Both the position numbers and the translations under genes were made by a program. Of a stretch of 12,796 nucleotides of DNA, positions 6,811 through 12,796 are shown one piece after another. The notes under the pieces were generated by a model. The model was not told where the DNA came from. It did no database searches and saw only the letters and a list, made by a program, of their open reading frames with translations. Each line of letters starts with the position of its first letter. The first letter of the stretch is position 1. Source of the stretch: an uncultured Myxococcales bacterium (GTDB lineage Bacteria > Myxococcota_A > UBA9042); NCBI GenBank assembly GCA_903917305.1, contig CAIXAA010000182.1, forward strand, positions 1 through 12,796, read 5' to 3'.

Positions 6811-6934
6811 GGGCACCCTCTGGGCAAGCCAGCGCTGCCGACCCGGACGATCCGGCCCATCGCGGCGCAGGCGGCCACGACTTTGCGCCGGATTCCGCTG
6901 CCTGTCGAGCGCCGACGCATGCTACGCTGCGGCC

Positions 6935-7846
6935 ATGCATGACGACCCGCACTTCGCGCCGGCGGCGGCCGGCTTCCAGGCCCTGCAGGACCGCATCTGC
7001 GCCGCGCTCGAAGGACTCGACGGCACGGCCTTTCGCCACGACGACTGGACGCGCGACGACGCGGAGCTGCGCGGCTTTGGCCGCACGCGCGTGCTCGAAG
7101 GTGGCGCCGTGCTCGAGAAGGCCGGCGTCAACTTCTCTCAGGTTCACGGGGAGTTCTCGGAGGCCTTCGCCGCCACCATGCCCGGCGCGGGCCGCGCGTT
7201 CGTTGCCACCGGCATCTCCCTGGTGCTGCATCCGCGCAGTCCGCACATCCCGACCGTGCACATGAACTACCGGCGACTGTCGCGCGGCAACGTCGGCTGG
7301 TTCGGCGGCGGTGCGGACCTGACGCCGTACTACCTCGACCTGACGGATGTCCGGCACTTCCACCGCGTCCACCGCGACGTCTGCCGCTCCTACGCCGACG
7401 TTGTCGACTGGCCGACGCTGGTGCGCGACTGCGATCGCTACTTCGTCCTGCCGCACCGCGGCGAGCGGCGCGGCGTGGGCGGGCTGTTCTTCGATCACTG
7501 GGGTGAAGTTCCCGAGCGCATGGCCGAGTTCGTGGCAGCGGCGGGCAATGCCTTTCTGGACGCGTGGTTGCCGATTGCGCAGCGGCATCTCGCGGACGGG
7601 TACGGCGAGCGCGAGCGCGCCTGGCAGCTCGCGCGCCGCGGCCGCTACGTGGAGTTCAACCTGGTCCACGACCGCGGCACGCTGTTCGGCCTCAAGACCG
7701 GCGGCCGCATCGAGTCCGTGCTGATGTCGCTGCCGCCGCTGGCCGCCTGGCCCTACGACCCGCACGTGGCGCCCGATTCGCGCGAGGCAGAGCTGCTGCG
7801 CATGGTGCGCGCCGGCTACGACCCGACGAGCGACCCGGACCTGTGA
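6935..7846 (+). CDS. hemF: Oxygen-dependent coproporphyrinogen III oxidase
   Basis: HemF converts coproporphyrinogen III to protoporphyrinogen IX in the cytoplasm, oxidatively decarboxylating two propionates with O2. The 303-residue product has the usual bacterial length. Family hallmarks are all present: EKAGVNFSQVHGEF (61-74), the signature LHPRSPHIPTVHMNYR (98-113, with the conserved His109), WFGGGADLTPYY (122-133), RRGVGGLFFDHW (178-189), and RGRYVEFNLVHDRGTLFGL (235-253) followed by TGGRIESVLMSLPP. The start at 6935 gives a normal N-terminus; no clear ribosome-binding site precedes it, but a TACGCT box lies 6 bases upstream, which fits a leaderless transcript. It is divergent from the GMC gene pair with a 124-base gap. 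It indicates aerobic heme synthesis; no other heme gene is in view. Confidence 0.97.
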   Translation: MHDDPHFAPAAAGFQALQDRICAALEGLDGTAFRHDDWTRDDAELRGFGRTRVLEGGAVLEKAGVNFSQVHGEFSEAFAATMPGAGRAFVATGISLVLHPRSPHIPTVHMNYRRLSRGNVGWFGGGADLTPYYLDLTDVRHFHRVHRDVCRSYADVVDWPTLVRDCDRYFVLPHRGERRGVGGLFFDHWGEVPERMAEFVAAAGNAFLDAWLPIAQRHLADGYGERERAWQLARRGRYVEFNLVHDRGTLFGLKTGGRIESVLMSLPPLAAWPYDPHVAPDSREAELLRMVRAGYDPTSDPDL

Positions 7847-7862
7847 CCGCAGCCGCGAAGGC

Positions 7863-7891
7863 CTGGCAACCTGCTGCGGAATCGGTAGGCT
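7863..7891 (+). promoter_or_regulatory. Candidate promoter, possibly leaderless, of the 7899 lipoprotein gene
   Basis: CTGGCA (7863-7868) and TAGGCT (7886-7891) are spaced by 17 bp. The -10 box ends seven bases before the ATG at 7899, so transcription would begin at or next to the start codon. No Shine-Dalgarno sequence is visible between them, which agrees with a leaderless mRNA. The same TAGGCT occurs at 4118. Confidence 0.4.
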
Positions 7892-7898
7892 GCAAGAC

Positions 7899-9629
7899 AT
7901 GAACAGGTCGATCTCCCGCCGCTTCGCCAGCGCGTGCATGGTCAGCGCGTTCGCCGCGGTTGCGTTCGCAGCGTGCCAAGGGCAGTCCGAAGGCAAGGAC
8001 GCCGCTTCCGTGCCGGATGCGACGGCCCTCGCGGATGTGACACAACCGCTTGTCGACGCAGTCGTTTCCGACTTCGTCGCGGACACTGCGCCGGACCTGG
8101 TTCCGGACCTGGTTCCGGATCTGGTTCCGGATCTGGTCCCGGATCTCGTTCCGGATTTGGCTGCAGACGCTACGCAAACGACCGACGCACCCGATGCGGC
8201 GACGTTGGCCGCAGCCGAGGCTGCTTCCGTGTTGCAGCACCACCACCACGCCAACCGCGACGGCGCCTATGTCGAGCCCGCACTGACGCATGCCGCAGCG
8301 GCCAACTTCCACATCGACAAGAGCTTTTCCGCCAAGACGCTTGGACAGACCTACGCGCAGCCGCTCTTCGCGGTGGGCGGACCGGGTGGCAAGGACGCCC
8401 TGATCGTCGCGACCGAGCACAACGTCGTCTACGCCTTTGACGCGCAAGGCGGTGCCATCCTGTGGCAGACGCCGCCGCTGGGTGCGCCTGTGCCGCTCGC
8501 CAAGCTGCCTTGCGGCAACATCGATCCGCTCGGCATCACTGGCACGCCGATCCTCGATTTGGCCCAGCGCACGATCTACCTCGATGCCATGACGACGCCC
8601 GATGGCGGCATCACCAAGGCGCACAAGGTCTTCGCCCTCTCGCTCGACGACGGCGCGATCCGGCCCGGCTGGCCCGTCGACCTGAACAGCACCGTCAAGT
8701 TCACCACGTTCACGTTCGACTCGAGCCTGCAGAACCAGCGCGGCGCCCTCGCGCTCCTGGGCGGCATCCTCTACCTCCCGTTCGGCGGCCACAGCGGCGA
8801 CTGCGGCAGCTACCGCGGCTGGGTCGTCGGCATCGACACGGCGCACCCCGACAAGGTCCTCGCCTGGGCGACACCCGCCACTGGCGGCGGCATCTGGGGC
8901 CCGAGTGGCCTGTCGTCTGACGGCATCTCCATCTTCGCCACCACCGGCAACACGTTCGGCGCGACGGCCTGGTGGGGCGGCGAGGCCGTGTTCCGCTTCG
9001 CTGCCGGACCGACGTTCTCGGGCGACAACGCCGACTACTTCGTGCCGGCCAACTGGCTCGCGCTCGACGCGCAGGACCTCGACCTCGGCGGTTCAGCGGC
9101 GCTCGTCGTCGACGTGGCGGGCGCCCAGCGCATCGTGGCGCTCGGCAAGGACGGCGTCTTCTACTTGCTGGACCGCACCAACCTCGGCGGCATCAGCGGC
9201 GCGCTCGCCACCCAGCCGGTCGCGACGGGCGAGATCATCGGCGCGGCGGCGACCTACGAGACGGGCTCAGGCAGCTACGTCGCGATTCGCACCGCGACCG
9301 GCAGCGGCGTCGGCTGCCCCGCCGGCAGCGGCAACCTGTTCGCGGTGCGGATCGACGCCACGGCCAAGCTCCATTGGTGCAGCCCGGTGCAAAGCCTGAC
9401 CTCGCCCATCACCACCACGACCAACGGCAGCGACGAACCGATCGTCTGGGCGCCGTCGAGCGCGACCGGCCGCCTCTACGGCTTGGACGGCGAGACCGGC
9501 GCGGTGGTCTTTGCTGGCGGCGGCTCCGGCGATGTCATGAGCGCAGTCCAGTACTTCCAGACGCCCATCGTCGCCAAGGGGCGCATCTTCGTCGCGGCGC
9601 AGGACGAGCTGTTCGCGTTTGCGCCGTAG
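7899..9629 (+). CDS. PQQ-repeat-like beta-propeller lipoprotein with PDLV tether
   Basis: The 576-residue product begins with a basic signal peptide and AAVAFAAC (Cys26; Phe at -3 is not ideal for a lipobox). Residues 27-110 form an acidic low-complexity tether with six PDLV/PDLA units (65-88). HHHHANRDGAYVEPALT (114-130) matches the HNDNARTG-type opening of a large bacterial family of pyrrolo-quinoline-quinone-repeat proteins; the following AQPLF, VVYAFDAQGGAILWQT and VFALSLDDGAI blades agree. Later blades include VFYLLDRTNL, NLFAVRIDATAKLHWC, RLYGLDGETGAVVFAG and the closing RIFVAAQDELFAFAP. The family is usually predicted to be extracytoplasmic, but no enzymatic function is established and no PQQ-dehydrogenase catalytic motif was seen. 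The gene starts 52 bases after hemF. Confident propeller, unknown ligand. Confidence 0.85.
   Translation: MNRSISRRFASACMVSAFAAVAFAACQGQSEGKDAASVPDATALADVTQPLVDAVVSDFVADTAPDLVPDLVPDLVPDLVPDLVPDLAADATQTTDAPDAATLAAAEAASVLQHHHHANRDGAYVEPALTHAAAANFHIDKSFSAKTLGQTYAQPLFAVGGPGGKDALIVATEHNVVYAFDAQGGAILWQTPPLGAPVPLAKLPCGNIDPLGITGTPILDLAQRTIYLDAMTTPDGGITKAHKVFALSLDDGAIRPGWPVDLNSTVKFTTFTFDSSLQNQRGALALLGGILYLPFGGHSGDCGSYRGWVVGIDTAHPDKVLAWATPATGGGIWGPSGLSSDGISIFATTGNTFGATAWWGGEAVFRFAAGPTFSGDNADYFVPANWLALDAQDLDLGGSAALVVDVAGAQRIVALGKDGVFYLLDRTNLGGISGALATQPVATGEIIGAAATYETGSGSYVAIRTATGSGVGCPAGSGNLFAVRIDATAKLHWCSPVQSLTSPITTTTNGSDEPIVWAPSSATGRLYGLDGETGAVVFAGGGSGDVMSAVQYFQTPIVAKGRIFVAAQDELFAFAP
8091..8162 (+). 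repeat. Six tandem 12-bp units encoding PDLV
   Basis: Six in-frame units (consensus CCGGATCTGGTT) encode PDLV five times and PDLA once. Differences between units are almost all at third codon positions (GAC/GAT, CTG/CTC, GTT/GTC), plus TTG for Leu and GCT in the last unit. This indicates selection for the peptide, as expected of a surface-protein spacer. Confidence 0.9.
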
Positions 9630-9656
9630 CGGCACTCAGCGGCCGCAGCAGGCGCT

Positions 9657-9673
9657 CCATGCGCGGCGCATGG
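9657..9673. terminator. Weak hairpin between convergent genes
   Basis: CCATGCG (9657-9663) pairs with CGCATGG (9667-9673), loop CGG. It lies in the 118-base gap between the convergent stops at 9629 and 9748. No T-run follows on either strand, so termination is uncertain. No other feature is seen in this gap. Confidence 0.25.
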
Positions 9674-9747
9674 GCGTCAAACACCTGATTTTCCTGTGGA
9701 TGTTCGCTCAGATCCCGAACGCGACGCGCGAGCCTGATCGCGCGCGG

Positions 9748-10404
9748 CTACAACGCCGCCGCGTGCCCCGGCTTGGGCGTCCCCACCAGGATCGTGCGCG
9801 CCTCCTCGTCGGAAACCTGGCTGAAATCGCGATAGAACTGGCCAATCGCGTGGAACGGCTCCGGGGATGCCAGCGCGACGACCTCGTCCGCCAGCCGCCG
9901 CAGCGCGCGCAGCGTGTCCGGCGCGGCTACCGGCACCGCAATGATGACACGTTCCGCTTTCTGGTCGCGGAGATCCAACAGCGCCGCCCGCATCGTCATG
10001 CCGGTCGCCACGCCGTCGTCGACCAGGATGACCGTCCGCCCCGCCACCCGCTCCGCCGGCCGATTTGCGCGCAGGAACGCCTCGCGCCGCGTCGCTGCCT
10101 GCCCCTGTTCGCGTGTCTTGTCCATGATGTAGTGCGGACCGACTCCCAGCGCGATGATGGCTTCGTCGTTCAGCACGCGGTTGCCGCGCGCCGTGACCGC
10201 CCCAATCGCAAACTCCGGGTTGCCCGGTGCGCCGATCTTCTTGGCCACCAGGATGTCGAGCGGCGCCTCCAGCGCGTCCGCCACCTCGCGGCCGACCGGC
10301 AGTCCGCCGCGCGGCAGGGCAATCACCAGGACATCCTTGCCGAAATGCTGCATGAGGCGCGCAGCGAGCAGTCGCCCGGCCTGTTCGCGGTTCTCGTACA
10401 TCAT
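9748..10404 (-). CDS. Predicted phosphoribosyltransferase (COG1926 type)
   Basis: The 218-residue product starts at the first of two adjacent ATGs (10404), seven bases after a GGAGG site. VLVIALPRGGLPVGREVADAL (25-45) and the PRPP-binding loop VILVDDGVATGMTMRAAL (125-142) are both canonical; the second is the Asp-Asp-Gly-Xaa-Ala-Thr-Gly type. LDILVAKKIGAPGNPEFAIGA (49-69) is typical of the COG1926 group. The length fits this group. These enzymes are cytoplasmic and often sit next to erythromycin-esterase or hydrolase genes, but none is present here. The substrate is not known; a nucleobase is the usual guess. It converges on the 7899 lipoprotein gene and has its own candidate promoter. Confidence 0.88.
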   Translation of the reverse strand: MMYENREQAGRLLAARLMQHFGKDVLVIALPRGGLPVGREVADALEAPLDILVAKKIGAPGNPEFAIGAVTARGNRVLNDEAIIALGVGPHYIMDKTREQGQAATRREAFLRANRPAERVAGRTVILVDDGVATGMTMRAALLDLRDQKAERVIIAVPVAAPDTLRALRRLADEVVALASPEPFHAIGQFYRDFSQVSDEEARTILVGTPKPGHAAAL

Positions 10405-10462
10405 GACCTGACCTCCGCGGGGGCGATGGCTCCCAACTTCGACGGCACCTTCCAACGCTAGA

Positions 10463-10503
10463 GACCTTGAGGTCATGCTACCGATGCGCCGCCGCACGAA
10501 CAA
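10463..10503 (-). promoter_or_regulatory. Candidate promoter and palindrome upstream of the phosphoribosyltransferase
   Basis: On the - strand TTGTTC (10503-10498) and TAGCAT (10480-10475) are spaced by 17 bp. Transcription would start near 10468. An inverted repeat, GACCT and AGGTC separated by two bases, covers 10463-10474 and so overlaps the expected start site, where an operator could act. Two tandem GACCT units recur at 10405-10414 beside the start codon. Confidence 0.4.
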
Positions 10504-10521
10504 ATGGCGTGGCTGTCGCCG

Positions 10522-10776
10522 TCACGGCGCTTGCGGCACCCGCGCCGCCAGGTAGGCCACACCTGCATCCAAAGTCGCAAGTTGCGCGTAGTCGCTCTCG
10601 GGAATGTCGAGGTGCAGCGCCTCGCCGAGCCGCGTCACGACCTGCAGGAAGTCCATGGAGTCGAGGTCCAATTCGGGCCTGAGCTCCACATCCCCTTTCA
10701 GCTTGCCGAGATCCGCCTCCGGCGCCACGGACGCGATCGCCTGCAGCAGCGCCGCGCGCAGTTCTTCGCTGGTCAT
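10522..10776 (-). CDS. Acyl carrier protein encoded with the dehydrogenase complex
   Basis: The 84-residue product has the four-helix ACP pattern with the phosphopantetheine-accepting serine in ELDLDSMDFLQVV (Ser40). The DSMDFL form, LDIPESDYAQLATLD and the YLAARV ending resemble the stand-alone ACPs that follow 2-oxoacid dehydrogenase E2 genes in other proteobacteria. Its ATG overlaps the E2 stop codon (ATGA, 10776-10773), and GGAGGAG lies seven bases or so upstream within E2, so it is co-translated. It probably carries acyl groups in the cytoplasm. No ketosynthase or transferase gene is adjacent. The partner enzyme is unknown; direct acceptance of acyl from E2 is speculation. Confidence 0.88.
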   Translation of the reverse strand: MTSEELRAALLQAIASVAPEADLGKLKGDVELRPELDLDSMDFLQVVTRLGEALHLDIPESDYAQLATLDAGVAYLAARVPQAP

Positions 10777-11930
10777 AGCTCCTCCGGCTTTTGCAACAAT
10801 CGGGCGAGGTTGGCGAGAAAGCGGCTGCCATCGTTGCCGTCGCTGACGCGGTGATCCGCCGCCAGCGTCGCCGTCACCACCGGCGCGGCGACGACGGTGC
10901 CGTGCTCCGCCCAAGCCCGCTCCGCCAGCCGTCCAAACCCCACCAGCGCCACCTGCGGCGGATGGATGACGCCAAACACCGCATCCGCGCCCAGATCGCC
11001 TAGGTTCGTCACCGTCAGCGTCGGCTCCTCCATCTCGGAGCCGCGCAGGTGCCCGCTGCGCACGCGCTCCACAAGTCCGCGCGCCGCCTGCATGATCTCC
11101 ACGACGTTCAGCAACTGCGCGTCCTTGAGCGCCGGCGCGATGAGCCCGCCCTGGCGCAGCGACACGGCCACGCCCAGGTGCACGGCGGCGCTCGGTTCGA
11201 AGCGATCGTCCTGCCAGAAGCCATTCATCTCCGGCACTTTCTGGGCCGCCAGCACCACCGCGCGCAGGAGCAGCGCCACCGGCAGCATGCGCTCCGTCGC
11301 CGGCCGCGTGCGGTTGGCCTCCTGCAGGAAGGCCACGGCGCGCCGCATGTCGATGTCCAGGCTCAGGTAATAGTGCGGGATTTCGCGCTTGGAACGCGCC
11401 ATCGCCCGCCCGATGACCTGCCGCATCTGCGCAGTGCGCTCCGCCTCGTCGGGCACTTTCGGCGTCACTGCACCGGCATGCAGCACGTCTTCGAGCACGA
11501 TGGCGCCATCCGGCCCCGAACCGTGCAGGCGCGCCAGATCAATCCCCAGTTCCGCCGCGTGCTTGCGTGCGGCCGGCGACGCGACGATGCGGTGCGCCGG
11601 CGACTGCGGCGCGGGTGGCGGCGGCGGCGCACTTGGCGGCGGCGGCGGGGGCTTGGGCTGCGGCGGGCTCGGTGGCGCCGGCGTCGCGGCGTCCTCGGGG
11701 GAGCTCAGGACCGCCAGGACGGTCCCGACCGGCACCGTTTCGCCTTCCTTCACCCGCAGTTCCGTGACAGTGCCCGACACGAAGCTCTCCACCTCGATGG
11801 CGCCCTTGCCGGTCTCGAGCACGACCACGACGTCGCCGTGCTTCACGACGTCGCCCGGCCGCACCAGCCAGCGGCTGACGAGGCCATCGACCATCTCCGA
11901 ACCCAGCGACGGCATTCTGAATTCAGCCAT
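10773..11930 (-). CDS. Dihydrolipoamide acyltransferase, E2 of a 2-oxoacid dehydrogenase complex
   Basis: E2 takes an acyl group from E1 on lipoyl-lysine and passes it to CoA. The 385-residue product has one lipoyl domain (1-77) with Lys42 in ETGKGAIEVES; most family members have DKA at this site, so the Gly either side is a variant. A Pro-rich linker (83-112, with two poly-Pro runs) follows. A peripheral-subunit-binding domain (116-150, VASPAARKHAAELGIDLARLHG) leads into the catalytic domain (165-385) with ADHRVSDG (His360, Asp364), which is complete. It starts at the ATG at 11930, sharing 8 bases with the E1-beta end and having only a weak AGGGA site, so translational coupling is likely. 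Its overlap with the ACP makes one operon. Pyruvate is the most likely substrate, but acetoin or branched-chain acids are possible. Confidence 0.93.
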   Translation of the reverse strand: MAEFRMPSLGSEMVDGLVSRWLVRPGDVVKHGDVVVVLETGKGAIEVESFVSGTVTELRVKEGETVPVGTVLAVLSSPEDAATPAPPSPPQPKPPPPPPSAPPPPPAPQSPAHRIVASPAARKHAAELGIDLARLHGSGPDGAIVLEDVLHAGAVTPKVPDEAERTAQMRQVIGRAMARSKREIPHYYLSLDIDMRRAVAFLQEANRTRPATERMLPVALLLRAVVLAAQKVPEMNGFWQDDRFEPSAAVHLGVAVSLRQGGLIAPALKDAQLLNVVEIMQAARGLVERVRSGHLRGSEMEEPTLTVTNLGDLGADAVFGVIHPPQVALVGFGRLAERAWAEHGTVVAAPVVTATLAADHRVSDGNDGSRFLANLARLLQKPEEL

Positions 11931-12796
11931 GGCGGGCCATCCCTGCGCGCGCCGCGGCGGCAATCGTCTCCGGCTGCGGCAGCGCCGCCTCCTCCAGGTG
12001 TTTCGCATACGGCATGGGCACTTCCGCCGCACAGACCCGTCGCACCGGCGCGTCCAGCTCGAAGAAGGCGTTTTCGGCGATGCGCGCGGCGATCTCGGCC
12101 GCGAGGCTCCCACTGCGCCAGCCGTCATCAACCACCACGGCGCGGTGCGTGCGCCGCACCGACTCCAGGATCGCCGCCTCGTCGAGGGGCCGAAGCACCC
12201 GCAAATCCAGCACTTCCGCCTCAATCCCTTCCTGCGCGAGCATGGACGCCGCGCGCAGCGCCTTGTGCAGCCCGGCGCCATAGGCAATCAGCGTGATGTC
12301 GCGCCCACGCCGCCGCACCGCCGCGCCGTGGATGGGCACGAGACCGGCGCTGTCGTCCATCTCCCCCGCCATCGGATACAACCCCGCGTCTTCAAAGATC
12401 AACACCGGGTCCGGGTCCTGCAGCGCGGCGCCGAGCATCCCGCGCGCGTCCTCCAGCGTCGCCGGCGCCAGCACCTTGAGCCCCGGAATGTGCGCGTACC
12501 AGCCGTCCAGGCGCAGCGCGTGCTGCGCTGCCAACTGCCGCCCAGCCCCGGTCGCCATGCGAATCACCAGCGGCACGGCGAACTGGCCGCCGGACATGTG
12601 CAGCAACGTCGCGGCAGTGTTCACGATCTGGTCGAGCGCCAGCAGGCTGAAGTTGACCGTCATGATCTCGACGATGGGCCGCAGACCGCCGAGCGCAGCG
12701 CCAATGCCGGCGCCCACGAACGCCAGTTCGGACAGCGGCGTATCGCGGATGCGCTCCGGCCCGAATTCCTGCAGCAAGCCACGGCTGACGGCGTAG
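11923..12796 (-). CDS. 2-oxoacid dehydrogenase E1 component, beta subunit (N-terminus outside window)
   Basis: The reading frame is open to the right edge, where it enters as YAVSRGLLQEFGPERIRDTP, so about 35-45 N-terminal residues lie outside. About 290 residues are visible. Hallmarks of E1-beta are EIMTVNFSLLALDQIVNTAAT, MSGGQFAVPLVIRMATG, the AQHALRLDGWYAHIPGLKVLAPAT thiamine-pyrophosphate-side region and, in the C-terminal swivel domain, LIAYGAGLHKAL, EVLDLRVLRPLDEAAI and PMPYAKHLEEAALP. With E1-alpha, expected upstream outside the window, it decarboxylates a 2-oxoacid and acylates E2. It ends with TGA at 11925-11923, overlapping the E2 start by 8 bases. Pyruvate dehydrogenase is the likeliest complex; acetoin dehydrogenase is an alternative. 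Confidence 0.93.
   Translation of the reverse strand, partial: YAVSRGLLQEFGPERIRDTPLSELAFVGAGIGAALGGLRPIVEIMTVNFSLLALDQIVNTAATLLHMSGGQFAVPLVIRMATGAGRQLAAQHALRLDGWYAHIPGLKVLAPATLEDARGMLGAALQDPDPVLIFEDAGLYPMAGEMDDSAGLVPIHGAAVRRRGRDITLIAYGAGLHKALRAASMLAQEGIEAEVLDLRVLRPLDEAAILESVRRTHRAVVVDDGWRSGSLAAEIAARIAENAFFELDAPVRRVCAAEVPMPYAKHLEEAALPQPETIAAAARAGMARHG

Noticed and set aside
6404..8254. Long - strand open frame opposite hemF
   Set aside because: hemF is unmistakable on the + strand, and this frame shows only antisense composition.
10517..10529. Short hairpin at the ACP stop codon as a terminator
   Set aside because: The stem is only five base pairs, it includes the stop codon in its loop and no T-run follows.

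Overview
The window is GC-rich throughout and densely coded. Three of its proteins are lipoproteins with a low-complexity Asp/Ala/Val/Pro tether directly after the lipobox cysteine, and two are rich in cysteine. That style, together with oxygen-dependent heme synthesis and a pyruvate-dehydrogenase-type operon, suggests an aerobic, heterotrophic Gram-negative bacterium, probably Myxococcota or a relative ('Deltaproteobacteria'). The assignment is inferred from protein style only. No rRNA, tRNA, CRISPR array or transposase was seen.

Layout. Positions 1-302 hold no convincing gene but a remarkable run of inverted repeats: two 8-bp hairpins abut a three-way junction with no unpaired base between them (11-111), and more hairpins follow. 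Next come a Cys-rich beta-propeller-like lipoprotein (303-1712, +), a 16-copy GARCCS hexamer array, an unrecognised cytoplasmic protein (1954-2730, +) with a good promoter, a second hexamer array on the opposite strand, and a modular Cys-rich lipoprotein (2823-4001, -). A divergent intergenic region of 235 bases leads to a PPC/DUF296 domain protein with a lipoprotein signal (4237-4737, +). A short third hexamer array separates it from a translationally coupled pair on the - strand: a small partner protein (6280-6810) and a GMC-family FAD oxidoreductase (4769-6283). Divergent from this pair is hemF (6935-7846, +), followed by a PQQ-repeat-like lipoprotein with six PDLV repeats (7899-9629, +). 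On the - strand follow a COG1926-type phosphoribosyltransferase (9748-10404) and the 3' part of an overlapping operon: 2-oxoacid dehydrogenase E1-beta (partial, running off the right edge), E2 (10773-11930) and an acyl carrier protein (10522-10776).

How genes work together. The clearest functional unit is E1-beta/E2/ACP, whose reading frames overlap by 8 and 4 bases and so are co-translated. E2 would make an acyl-CoA, probably acetyl-CoA, and the attached ACP hints at a link to acyl-ACP chemistry. The second unit is the GMC oxidoreductase and its small partner (4-base overlap), probably an alcohol-oxidising pair. The lipoproteins are likely displayed on the outer membrane; their ligands are unknown. 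The best candidates for undescribed biology are the structured element at 11-111 and the GARCCS arrays at gene 3' ends.
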